Of a stretch of 60,000 nt of DNA, positions 1 through 10,770 are shown one piece after another. Made by a program: the position numbers and the translations under genes. The stretch is from Liolophura sinensis (taxonomy: Eukaryota > Mollusca > Polyplacophora > Chitonida > Chitonidae), in contig NC_088300.1 of assembly GCF_032854445.1 (NCBI RefSeq), forward strand, positions 55,404,984-55,464,983. The letters run 5' to 3'. The number at the start of each line of letters is the position of its first letter. The first letter of the stretch is position 1. The notes under the pieces were generated by a model. It did no database searches and was not told the DNA's origin. It saw only the letters and a program-made list of their open reading frames with translations.

Positions 1-2375
1 AAGGTACAACTTCCATGAGGAGGACGGTGGCTGTTTTACCTCCCTATAGATATAAAGTACAACATCCACGAGGAGGGCGGTGGCTAGTTTACCTTCCTAC
101 AGGTATAAGGTACAACATCCGCGATGAGGACAGTGGCTAATTTACTTCCCTGTAGGTATAAGGTACAGCATCCACGAGGAGGACGGTGGCTGATTTACCT
201 GCGTACAGGTATAAAGTACAACATCTATGAAAAGGACGGTGGCTAATTTAACTTTCTGCAGGTATAAGGTAAAACATCCATGAGGAGGACGGTGGCTATT
301 TTACCTCCCTATAGATATAAAGTACAACATCCCTGTAGGTATAAGGTACAACATCCACGAGGAGAACAGTGGCTAATTTACCTGCCTAAAGGTATAAAGT
401 GCAACATCCATGAGGAGGACGGTGTCTAATTTACCCTCCTACTGGTATAAGGTACAACATCCACGAGGAGGGCGGTGGCTAATTTACCTGCCTACAGGTA
501 TAAAGTACAACATCCATGAGGAGAACGGTGGCTTATTTAACTTCCTGCAGGTATAAGGTACAACATTCACGAGGAGGACGGTGGCTAATTTACCTGCCTA
601 CAGGTATAAAGTACAACACCCACGAGGAGGACGGTGGCTAATTTACCTCCTTATAGATATAAAGTACAACATCCCTGTAGGTATAAGGTACAACTTCCAT
701 GAGGAGGACGGTGGCTAATTCACCTGCCTACAGGTATAAGGTACAACATTCACGATGAGGACGGTGGCTAATTTACCTCCTTATAGATATAAAGTACAAC
801 ATCCACGAGGAGGACGGTGGCTGATTTACCTTCCTATAGGTACAAAGTACAACATCCATGAGGAGGACGGTGGCTTATTTAACTTGTTGCAGGTATAAGG
901 TACAACAGCCATGAGGAGGACGGTGGCTATTTTACCTCCCTATAGATATAAAGTACAACATCCATGAGGAGGACGGTGGCTAATTTACCTTCCTGCAAGT
1001 ATAAAGTACAACATCCACGAGGAGGACGGTGGCTAATTTACCTTCCTGTAGGTATAAGGTACAGCATCCACGAGGAGGACGGTGGCTAATTTACCTGCCT
1101 ACAGGTATAAAGTACAACATCCCTGTAGGTATAAGGTACAACATCCACGAGGAGGACAGTGGCTAATTTACCTGCCTACAGGTATAAAGTGCAACATCCA
1201 TGAGGAGGACGGTGTCTAATTTACCTTCCTACTGGTATAAGGTACAACATCCACGAGGAGGGCGGTGACTAATTTACTTCCTTATAGATATAAAGTACAA
1301 CATCCACGAGGAGGACGGTGGCTAATTTACCTTTCTATAGGTATAAAGTACAACATCCATTAGGAGGACGGTGGCTTATTTAACTTCCTGCAGTTATAAG
1401 GTGCAACATCCATGAGGAGGACGGTGGCTATTTTCCCTCCCTTTAGATATAAAGTACAACATCCATGAGGAGGACGGTGGCTAATTTACCTTCCCGCAGG
1501 TATAAAGTACAACATCCCCGAGGAGGACGGTGGCTAATTTACCTCCCTATAGATATAAAGTACAACATTCACGAAGAGGACGGTGGCTAATTTACCTCCC
1601 TGTAGGTATAAGGTACAACTTCCATGAGGAGCACGGTGGCTAATTTACCTGCCTACAGGTATAAAGTACAACATCCGTGAGGAGGACGGTGGCTAATTTA
1701 CCTGCCTACAGGTATAAAGTACAACATCCACGAGGAGGACGGTGGCTAATTTACCTTCCTATAGGTATAAAGTACAACATCCACGAGGAGTACGGTGGCT
1801 TATTTAACTTCCTGCAGGTATAAGGTACAACATTTACGATTAGGACGGTGGCTAATTTACCTGCCTACAGGTATAAGGTACAACATCCGCAAGGAGGACG
1901 GTGGCTAATTTACCTTCCTGTAGGTATAAGGTACAACTTCCATGAGGAAGACGGTGGCTAATTTACCTTCCTGCAGGTATAAAGTACAACATCCCCGAGG
2001 AGGACGGTGGCTAATTTTACCTCCCTATAGATATAAAGTACAACATTCACGAGGAGGACGGTGGCTAATTTACCTCCTTATAGATATAAAGTACAACTTC
2101 CACGAGGAGGACGATGGCTAATTTACCTTCCTATAGGTATAAAGTACAACATCCATGAGGAGGACGGTGGCTAATTTACCTTCCTACTGGTATAAGGTAC
2201 AACATCCATGAGAATGGCGGTGACTAATTTACCTCCCTATAGATATAAAGTACAACATCCATGAGGAGGACGGTGGCTAATTTACCTTCCTGCAAGTATA
2301 AAGTACAACATCCACGAGGAGGACGGTGGCTAGTTTACCTTCCTGCAGGTATCAGGTACAACATCCACGAGGAGG
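1..2375 (+). repeat. 53-bp tandem repeat array, left arm
   Basis: About 44 head-to-tail copies of a 53-bp unit run from the window edge to the first candidate exon, so the true left end is not seen. Each unit reads, in order, a GTATAAGGTACAACATCC block, an ACGAGGAGGACGGTGGC block and a TTTACC-(8 nt)-AGGTA block. Units differ by scattered substitutions. A shortened unit lacking the central block recurs near 327, 668 and 1117. Every unit carries a short palindrome at the junction (TACCTG, 4-nt loop, CAGGTA in the best copies). The same unit occurs inverted at 7028-8097, which suggests a long compound terminal inverted repeat rather than a simple satellite. Confidence 0.95.
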
Positions 2376-2448
2376 ATGGTCCCATCTAACATGCATTGGT
2401 GTTCCTGAAACCAACGAGCCGGGTATATTTGTTTGCCTAAGTTGCACA
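2356..2448 (+). CDS. Exon-like segment with the C-terminal half of a PHD-like finger
   Basis: The segment lies between an acceptor ATCAG (2351-2355; a second possible acceptor is CTGCAG at 2343-2348) and a consensus donor GTAAGT at 2449. It gives 31 open codons. Residues 8-30 follow the second half of a PHD finger: W-S-H-L-T-C, then I-G-V, then F-V-C-L-S-C, which matches W-x-H-x2-C and an aromatic residue before C-x2-C. Upstream, where a PHD finger would have C-x2-C before the Trp (VQC..C..W), the sequence has VQHPRGGW, so those ligands are absent. The first 21 or so bases are simply one more unit of the 53-bp repeat. It ends in phase 0, which does not fit the next segment at 2702, so either an exon is missed or the gene is broken. 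Confidence 0.35.
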
Positions 2449-5400
2449 GTAAGTTCCACTATGAAACATGTCATTGCTAAAAAAATACATAAAATACACC
2501 ATCTTTTAAAACAAGCCCCTAAAGGGCATGATTTCCTGCAAACAAATTACCTTTAATTGTCAAAGCCTTTGTTCATGATTATTTTGTGTATTTATATATA
2601 TATGGTAAAAGTGAAATAAATTGGCTATTAAAAAGCAATTTGCATGACAACGTTCATTATGTATTATATTTTAATGACCATATCTATGTCTCTGTTTATA
2701 GAAACACCAATCCCCAGCAAAGCTTTGATCTGGGGAAAATGGACAACTATGTTGTATCTGCAACAAAGCATACAATGGAAGGTTTGTGCTGTCAATTATG
2801 GGATATTCTTATAAATTTTCCCAACTTTTTTTACTGCGAGCCATTGTTGTTCGGAACATTCCATTCTGAATGAATTTTATGACACTGATTAATGAGATAT
2901 CAATCTTTAAGCAAAACAGATATCGTTGGTGAAGTGAGAGGATATTCACAGTTATGGAGCTGCTTATTGATGTTTGCTGTTCAGGACATATTGGCAATGT
3001 AAAGCCTGTGCAGAGTGGTTTCACCCAGACTATATGGACGACAATGAAGACAGCAACCCTACCGATTTCGACTCCGATACTTGTCTGGTAACTATACTTG
3101 CTTTATAAACTCAGGCAGGAATATAATTTATAAAAATTTTCTCCCAATCCACCAATATCGCCCATGCCAAAAGAAACATTGCATTCCACGTTTCGTCATT
3201 TAAAGTTCACAATCTACCTAAAAAACCAAGACAGACGAGGAAGATCGGTAGATCTGCAGTAGTACAAGTATGTATACATTCAATGGTTCACTTACTTTCC
3301 TGCGTATTACTGTATGGAGCTCTAATTCAGTTTTCTCATATATTTCATAATTTTATTAGGGAACCTTCCTCCATACATGCGTTGAATGTAATTGAGACCT
3401 CCACAACACATGCAAAGCATTTCCAACTAATTCCTAGTGAGGAAAAATTATGCACAGTATAACAGATGACAAAGAACAAAGTTGCATATTGCAGGAATTT
3501 TTTTATGTTTGTTACACAGGTGCCCTGTAGAGCAGAAGATGACAAAATAGCATCACATGAGCTACACGAGGGGCTTCCACAGTAAGGATAACCTTATTAC
3601 TACACGTAGCGCAGCGCAATGACCCAGAAGCCGCCCACCAATGCGGGGTCGCTGTGAGTTTAAAGTCCAGGCTTCCTCTCCGGCTGTACGTGGGAAGGTC
3701 TGACAGCAACCTGCGGATGGTTGTGGGTTCCACCCCGGGCTTTGCCATGTTTCCTCCCACCATAATGCTGTCGTATAAGTGAAATATTATTGAATACGGC
3801 GTAAAACACCAATCAAATAAATAAATAAATAAATAAATAAATATTACTACACGCGGATTGAGTGAGTGAGTGCTTGGGGTTTAACGTCGTACTGAACAAT
3901 TTTTCAGTCATATGACGACGAGGAGTCCTTCTAGGGTGTGCATGTGTTGTGTGTCTTCTTGTGGTAGGGCGAGTCCATGCCGCCAAAGTTTGCCGCCACT
4001 AGAACATCATGCACCATGACACCAAACGTGACACCCCACCCAGTCACATTATACTGACACCGGGCCGAACAGTCATGTTTCCTTACTCTAACCTCTCAAT
4101 ATTAAGCGCAAAGCGAGGCAGCATCAATTACCGTTGGTTTGACCCGACAAGTAGAAAAATACAAGTAGAAAAATACCATTAAACTATGTCTGACAAGTTT
4201 TGGATTTTTAACCGAATTAAACACAATGTTTGGATTATATATATATGCCGCATAATGTTGATATTTCAGGTTTGGTGTGATAGACCAGTATGTGGGGGGC
4301 TTGTTGACACACAGAGGCTCAAAGTGGTATGTACAGCTTAAATCTGTTCATTTATTTTCTTTGTCTTTTACATATTTTTCTATATTTTCTCATATGCTTA
4401 CGCGCATTGTGGAGTTTCGCACAGTCACTGGTTTGAACAACAATTAGCTTAGGAATACCTACACATTTTTCTGCGCAATTATAATTTACAGACACAGTGT
4501 ATTTAATTGACACTTGTATTTGACTATATACAGTAGTTTTAAACATATGATCATCTCTGTATTTCCCTTTTCTTCTATAGTGACGCGCAGCACCCTCTAC
4601 ATTCATGTCACACAAACTCGAAAGATTTAGCTGCTATTTGAGGAATAATTGCTGGGGTACAAATAATTAATTTGTTACATGACATATAGTTTAATGTATT
4701 GTTTCACATCATATAGCCTGACGGTAGCATGTGATTTCATAAAGGTCTTCATGCTCTTCATCGCCCGGGATATATTATAATGTATCTAAAAAGAGTGTTT
4801 TAGAGTGTTTCACTCTGTTATATTGATATCTTCTCCTAACCCCTTCCTCGTACAACTGTGTACATAGTTATGTCTTTATCTAGGCCCGAGAGCTCTGAGC
4901 TGGAGGTTTTCTTGACAAATCCGAGAAGGGAATTTCTAACCGGCTTTGGTTTCAGTAATGTCCTCGACTTGGTACGTAAAAGTGTGATTTCGGTGTATAA
5001 ATTATTTATAAATTGATATTGACTTTTTCGCTTGGCTTGATTTATATGTACTAAAAAATACCCTTTGCTTGGAAAAAGTCTTTTTCTTTTCTTGTTTTCA
5101 TCCAGCTTTCATCTTTATCTGCTTCTGGCTGAAAGCACATTTGCTTATTAGGCAAGCCCTGTTACTATATTTATGTATGTTTTACGTACCAAAAACAGGG
5201 CTACAAGAATTTGGAATTTTGTAAATGTTTTGTGAGTAAATTATGGTAATTCTGGGTGTTATTTCGAATGGGTATATGTATGGTACTTAATAAGATTTTT
5301 TCTTTTAGGCTTACACATATCTTGAAGCCTATGTGAAAAAAAAGTTCTTCGAAATGAAGCTTAGGAACAAAAGGTACGTATAGGTACATGTAGGTAGGGT

Positions 5401-6403
5401 GGTTACCAGTAATCCCGGTCTACTCCATGCATGTTTCAAATAATCATGCCTATAAGGGGGTTTTGTTACAGTACAGAACTGGGATGTTCTGTTTGCTTGT
5501 TGTCACAGCTTAATTTGGTTCAAGAGTGGAGAAGAAAGTGACTGATTCATTGCTGCTTACATAGAGCGTGATTAAATTGTGCGAAACAATCTGTATATGC
5601 TTTTGTATACCTTGTCTGTATATGTGCATTGGAAATGGATCCTGATTATCTCTCACTGTGTGATTCTTGTGTGAAACATTGCTTCAGGCGCCCCGCCACA
5701 TTTGGATTTGTACACAAGCTAGTCCAGCTACCAGGAACCGAGGGAATTCAGAAGATTTTAAATGTGGATGGGTTTGTATTTACCTTGTATTTTATCTGTT
5801 TGTTTTTATTATTTTTTTTTTGGTATAATTAGATATTTCTGTTATGGCTCCTGTTATGCATGGAGTAGTATCGGAATGGCTTTCCAGCTCGATAATCAAG
5901 TAGTCTATACACAGAGTGTTCAAATGTGTATAAACATTTGACAAGACTAAAGCCGTAAAAAACAAGGAAGGTAACTCAGAATATTGAAGTCACCAAATAG
6001 TCATTTACATTTAGATGTGTGTTTAATTATTTATCATTATAATTTCATAATTTTGTTTCGCGCATGACTTGGTAAAAAGTGCGCAGGCATATATTTTTAA
6101 TTAGTAGCAATCAATATACATATCCTGATTTCAGTCTTTTACAAATGAATAGGAAGCCTTTGATAGGATTACATTCTGTTCACATTTTTTCTTTGAAGGT
6201 ACGAAGGGACAGTCAGAAATAGGAGATGTAAGGAAGCTTTGGTTCGGGATGTAGTCGCACTACTTGTATTCAACAAACTGCACATATCTTTACCAGCAGC
6301 AAGGCGAAGATGCTGTCAAACTGAACATTCATCGTTACACACGGCACTTAAAATAAGTGAACAATTAAGAGCACACCGCTTAATCAGCAGTACTGAATCG
6401 TAA
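2356..6403 (+). CDS. Candidate spliced gene between the inverted arrays, function unknown
   Basis: Seven segments with canonical borders can be drawn on the + strand: 2356-2448, 2702-2781, 2985-3087, 4270-4326, 4884-4971 (or from 4891), 5309-5373, 5688-5771 and a last one, 6199-6403, ending in TAA. That is eight including the array-derived first one. From 2702 to the stop the seven segments can be joined in a single open phase across six junctions, which is unlikely by chance. A second reading of 2985-4326 gives a more zinc-finger-like protein and joins the 3' exons if the acceptor at 4890 is used. I do not recognise the 3' protein as a known transposase or host family. Its position between inverted repeat arms suggests a mobile-element gene. 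Its zinc ligands are partly lost, so it may be decayed. I saw no AATAAA soon after the stop. The start codon was not found. Confidence 0.42.
2985..4326 (+). CDS. Two exon-like segments with a second PHD-like motif (2985-3087 and 4270-4326)
   Basis: 2985-3087 has the acceptor TGTTCAG and the donor GTAACT. 4270-4326 has the acceptor ATTTCAG and the donor GTATGT. In the frame starting at 2986 they encode Y-W-Q-C-K-A-C-A-E-W-F-H-P-D-Y, an acidic stretch, then L-V-W-C-D-R-P-V-C-G-G. This resembles the W-x-C-x2-C-x2-W-F-H-x2-C core of a PHD finger, with Tyr in place of the last Cys, and a later W-C-x3-C pair. Both segments are open and in phase with each other in this frame. A competing frame is also open and fits the neighbours at 2781 and 4884 better. 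The intron between them (3088-4269) holds a SINE and a second interspersed repeat. Confidence 0.35.
3595..3853 (+). mobile_element. tRNA-derived SINE with target-site duplication
   Basis: The SINE body is 3607-3841. It begins in the tRNA-like head (GCGCAGCGCAATGACCC), has a B-box-like GAGTTTAAAGTCC, then the conserved 3' domain (TTTCCTCCCACCATAATG ... GTCGTATAAGTGAAATATT ... ACGGCGTAAAACACC) and a (TAAA)n tail. It is flanked by a 12-bp direct repeat, TATTACTACACG, at 3595-3606 and 3842-3853, so this is a true insertion. It sits in the intron of the candidate gene at 2356-6403. Confidence 0.9.
3857..4140. mobile_element. Second interspersed repeat (GAGTGAGTGAGTGCTTGGGG type)
   Basis: It begins with GAGTGAGTGAGTGCTTGGGG, continues with TTAACGTCGTACTGAACAA and CAGTCATATGACGACGAGGA, and ends around AAGCGCAAAGCGAGGCAGC. 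I recall this sequence as a dispersed repeat common in molluscan genomes. That recollection, not an alignment, is the basis for calling it mobile. It follows directly on the SINE at 3607-3841. I see no target-site duplication and cannot tell its transcription direction. Confidence 0.55.
4884..6403 (+). CDS. Four-exon 3' end of the candidate gene, no recognised domain
   Basis: The exons are 4884-4971 (acceptor ATCTAG, donor GTACGT), 5309-5373 (acceptor CTTTTAG, donor GTACGT), 5688-5771 (acceptor GCTTCAG, donor GTTTGT) and 6199-6403 (acceptor TTTGAAG, stop TAA at 6401). They join in one phase with no internal stop and give about 145 residues. The protein has an acidic to aliphatic start (SELEVFLTNPRREF), a basic helix-like stretch (YLEAYVKKKFFEMKLRNKR), a middle with GFVHKLVQLPGTEG, and an Arg- and Cys-rich tail (PAARRRCC). 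The agreement of all three junction phases is the main evidence. I cannot assign a family. It could be the C-terminus of a transposase or a captured host gene. Confidence 0.5.
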
Positions 6404-7027
6404 CTGGCATGCTGTGTACGTAAATAATAGATGACTGATGGGTTGACAATGTGTATTTTATATCATTGTATCATGGCTATATGCCTTGTACATATAGCCT
6501 ACACCTATAATGTATTTTCCATTCCACCTCCATACCATTCATTGCTTCGCTTACATATTTATAGAATCTTAGAATGTACAAGAGAGTTTATACACTAATG
6601 AACTTGCCTAGGGTACTGCAGCAAATGTATTGAAGCACAACTTTTGTCCATACATCCCAGTAAAGCGTTCTTCAGTTTATAATAGCCTTTCTGTAAAGGT
6701 TTTTGCAAACCGGATGAATACAATACTGTAACATTTTTAGGGAAGGGAACTTGTTTAATTACACTTTCTGTTTGCAAACTCTCCATGGGCGGTGGGTTAG
6801 TGAACTGTGCCAAGGCTCCTTAAAATACATATATTTAAACTAGAATGTGGTTGTTGACTTTTTTTATTCAACTGTCCGGAATTGGTGGTCACTGGATTTC
6901 TCATATTGGATAATTCGTGGATTATATTTTAAGGTACAGTGAATCCTTTCTCATATACATACGTGTAGAGAAAGGCAAACTGGGTTTGTCCTCCTTAATG
7001 TTGGGCTTTACTCATCTGCGGGGGAAA
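6404..7027. other. Unique spacer between gene and right array
   Basis: Nothing recognisable apart from the 3' flank of the candidate gene. I found no AATAAA here, so the polyadenylation site is not identified. The last part, from about 6950, leads into the inverted repeat array. Confidence 0.5.
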
Positions 7028-8097
7028 AGGAGCCACCGTCCTCCTCGTGGATATTGTACCTGATACCTGCAGGAAGGTAAATTAGCCACCGTCCTCCTCG
7101 TGGATGTTGTACCTTATACCTACAGGGAGGTAAATTAGCCACGGTCCTCCTCGTGGATGTTTTACCCTATACCAGTAGGAAGGCAAATTAGGCACCGTCC
7201 TCCTCGTGGATGTTGTACTTTATATCTATAGGGAGGTAAATTAATCACCGTCTTCCTCGTGGATGTTGTACCTGATACCTACAGGAAGGTAAACTAGCAA
7301 ACGTCCTCCTCGTGGAAGTTGTACTTTACATCTGCAGGAAGGTAAATTAGCCAAGGTCCTCCTCGTGGATGTTGTACCTTATACCTACAGGGAGGTAAAT
7401 TAGCCACCGTCCTCCTCATGGATGTTGTACCTTATACCTACAGGGAGGGAAATTAGCCACCGTCCTCCTCGTGGATGTTATACCTTACACCTGCAGGAAG
7501 TTAAATCAGCCACCGTCCGCCTCATGGATGTTGTACCTGATACCTGCAGTAAGGTAAATTAGCCACCGTCCTCCTCATGGATGTTGTACCTTATACCTGC
7601 GGTAAGGTAAATTAGCCACCGTCCTCCTCGTGGATGTTGTACTGTATAGCTATTGATAGGTAAATCAGCCACCGTCCTCCTCGTGGATGTTGTACTTTAT
7701 ATCTGTAGGGAGGTAAATTAATCACCGTCCTCCTCGTGGATGTTTTACCTTATACCTACAGGGAGGTAAATTATCCACCGTCCTCCTCATGGATGTTGTA
7801 CCTGATACCTGTAGGAAGGTAAATTAGCCACCGTCCTCCTCGTGGATGTTGTACCTTATACCTACAGGGAGGTAAATCAGCCACCGTCCGCCTCATGCAT
7901 GTTGTACCTGATACCTGCAGTAAGGTAAATTAGCCACTGTCCTCCTCTTGGATGTTGTACTGTATAGCTATTGATAGGTAAATCAGCCACCGTCCTCCTC
8001 GTGGATGTTGTACCTTATACCTACAGGGAGATAAATTAGCCCCCGTCCTCCTCGTGGATGTTGTACCTTATACCAGTTGGAAGTTAAATTATCCACC
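7028..8097 (-). repeat. 53-bp tandem repeat array, right arm, inverted
   Basis: About 20 copies of the reverse complement of the left-arm unit: CACCGTCCTCCTCGTGGATG, then TTGTACC, then TATACCTACAGGGAGGTAAAT. The orientation is opposite to 1-2375. The innermost unit on this side carries the rare variant TACCTGATACC; its reverse complement GGTATCAGGTA marks the innermost unit of the left arm too. A distinctive unit with ACTGTATAGCTATTGATAGG occurs at 7641 and again at 7959, 318 bp or six units apart, showing internal block duplication. Confidence 0.95.
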
Positions 8098-8117
8098 GTC
8101 CATCCTTATGATATAGA

Positions 8118-8226
8118 ATACCTTGTCTTATTTATCATCTGTCGACGATAGTTCGATAATTTATACCGATAATTTATAAGATACCGTGTCTTATTCATCA
8201 TCTGTCGTCGATAGTTCGATAATTTG
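8118..8226. repeat. 63-bp direct duplication at the outer edge of the right arm
   Basis: The block starting ATACCTTGTCTTATTTATCA at 8118 recurs at 8181 as ATACCGTGTCTTATTCATCA. Both continue into CATCTGTCG.CGATAGTTCGATAATTT. It could belong to the outer end of the composite element or to the host flank. Confidence 0.8.
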
Positions 8227-9250
8227 GAGAAGCGCTGTAGTAAATAAAATTTAAGTTAATGGTATGAGATATACAGTGATATAATCCGTATGTCTTTTAA
8301 GTGAATACAAATGTGTAACTATACCCCACTACTCTGCATTTCGCGTCATATGTGTGGTCATGCGCACTACACCGTCCACCTGATGGATGTCCGTTCTCCT
8401 GGTGGATGTACTTCCGTTCCCCTCGTGGATGTAGGCTGACGAGTACTGTTGCCACTTTGGCCCTTACTTGGAGAGAGACGGGAGGTCGGATGGGCCCGGT
8501 CCGATCAATCGCCTTGTCACGTCAAGCCCTACACATGATCCCGTTTGTCATTTCTTTCACTTACTGTGATGTCCAGTTGGTATTTCTGCAAATGCTCTTG
8601 TTCGGGGTCAGTGTAGAAGGCGGTGGCTAATGGGTCAACGTAGTAGATTGGGTTTAACCTTTTGGTATAACTCAATCTGTTCGAGTATACCTTGCGTGGA
8701 TTCCTTCTTTCTAGTCTCTGCTGGCCATCCGCAGAGGTAGATTCGCCCTCGTTGGCACTCCCTGGCGGGTGGGGAACACGTGAGTTGAAATTAATAAAAA
8801 TACATCGTGGCTTTCTCTGAAATTATAATAGTCGTTGCTAAGAAAAGAAAAATGAAGTTCCCCTAGATATTGAAGGAGGAAATAATTATTTTCCTACTGA
8901 CCTGGATTACTCCTTAATAGTTTCTGCATATAATCGTCTTCATACTAACTGTACCCACTGGAATACCTATACACTGTTTATATTTGATTTCCCCGTACCA
9001 TTTCTTTTAATTGGTTTGTTCCCAGGTCTCCAGACATAGAGGCAAACGCTTTAACAATAAGGCCACGAACAAATGTAGATGTGTAGTACTTGTCTACTGA
9101 CCATTTCAGAGGTTATTGTTGCATCAGACTAAATGTTTCAATGGGCGTATTGTTAATCTGGACATGCACTCCGATAGGATAGCCATTACACCCAAAGTTT
9201 TATCACCGCCCAACTGATTTCTCTCTATGTAATGGTAGACAAAGTACACA
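8227..9250. other. Mostly unique sequence with compressed remnants of the 53-bp unit
   Basis: Between 8370 and 8435 three short pieces resembling the right-arm core (CCGTCC.CCT..TGGATGT) follow each other 19-24 bp apart. At about 8609-8630 a piece in the opposite orientation (GAAGGCGGTGGCTAATGGG) appears. The rest, including 8650-9250, shows no repeat or coding signal I can support. Confidence 0.45.
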
Positions 9251-9255
9251 TCTTG

Positions 9256-9985
9256 AATGAATTCAAATATACAACTCTCATGAGTTCAAATATAGAATTC
9301 TTATAATGGCTTGAATGAGCTGAAATATACAACTCTCATAATGGCTTGAATGAGTTCAAACGTACAGCTCGCATAATGGCTTGAATGAGTTCAAATATAC
9401 AACTCTCATAATGGCTTGAATGAGTTCAAACATGTAGCTCGCATAATGGCTTGAATAAGTTCAAATATACATCTCTCATAATGGCTTGAATCAGTTCAAA
9501 CATACAGCTGGTATAATGGCTTGAATGAGTTCAAATATACATCTCTCATAATGGTTTGAATAGTTTAAATATACAACTCTCATAATGGTTTGAATGAGTT
9601 AAAACTTGCAACTCGCATAATGGCTTGAATGAGTTCAAATATACAACTCTCATAATGGCTTGAATGAGTTTAAATATACAACTCTCATAATGGTTTGAAC
9701 GAGTTCAAACATACAGCTTGTATGATGGCTTGAATGAGTTCAAATATACAACTCTCATAATGGTTTGAATGAGTTTAAATACAAAAGTCTCATAATCGTT
9801 TGAAGGAGTTCAAACATGCAACTCGTATAATGGCTTGAATGAGTTCAAACATGCAGCTCGCATAATGGCTCGAATGAGTTCAAACATACAGCTCGTATAA
9901 TGGCTTGAATGAGTTCAAATATACAACTCTCATAATGGCTTGAATGAGCTGAAACATGCAGATCTTATAACGGTTTGGAATTCAA
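9256..9985. repeat. 35-bp minisatellite
   Basis: About 20 copies of AATGGCTTGAATGAGTTCAA followed by ATATACAACTCTCAT. The spacing is 35 bp (for example copies begin at 9305 and 9340). Variants alternate between ATATACAACTCTCAT and ACATACAGCTCGCAT endings, suggesting a two-unit period in places. The array decays to about 10215, where units are hard to recognise (CAACTCGTACGATGGTTTGA, GGCTTGAAAGAGTTTGGATA). Confidence 0.92.
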
Positions 9986-10244
9986 AAATATGGCTAAAAG
10001 TTGGAATAGTTTAAACATGCAACTCGTACGATGGTTTGATACTCGCACGCCTGTTGGAGAGAGTTAGAACATACAACTCGCACAACGCCTGAAAATGTCG
10101 CAACGTACGACTCGTATAACGCGTGAAAATTTTCCAACATGCAATTGGTATAACGGCTTGAAAGAGTTTGGATATACAGCGGTTTAGGAGGCTTAAAAAA
10201 TGCTGCTCGAATCACGAGGAGCTCGACCGAGTCCAAGTAACGTG

Positions 10245-10770
10245 TTAATCCATGTTACCTGACGATTCAGGTTATCTAACAATCCATGTTACCTGACGAT
10301 TCAGGTTATCTAACAATCCATGTTACATAACAATCCATGTTACATAACAATCCATGTTACCTGACGATTCAGGTTACTTGACGATTCAGGTTACTTGACG
10401 ATTCAGGTTATCTAACAATCCATGTTACATAACAATCCACGTTACATAACAATCCATGTTACTTGACGATTCAGGTTACTTAAAGATTCCGGTGATCTAA
10501 CAATCCATGTTACATAACAATCCAAGATACATGACGAATTAGGTTACTTGACTATCCTGGTCATCTAACAATCCAGGTATCCTGACGATGTCGATTATAT
10601 TTGGTTAATATTATTGTTCATTGCCGCTCAGATAACAATCCAGATTGCCTAACGATGTAGATTAGCTGTCCATGCAGGTTATATAACAATCCAGGTTACT
10701 TGACGATTCAGGTTTATACATAACAATACAGGTTACCTGACGATTCAGGTTACATGACAATCCAGATGTC
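10245..10770. repeat. 17-bp minisatellite with two alternating unit types
   Basis: Two related 17-bp units, AATCCATGTTACATAAC and GATTCAGGTTACTTGAC, alternate irregularly. A 178-bp offset copy of GATGTCGATTATATTTGG followed by TTAATATTATTGTTCATTG occurs at 10587 and 10765, so a larger block was also duplicated. It abuts the 35-bp array with only about 30 bp between them. Confidence 0.85.
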
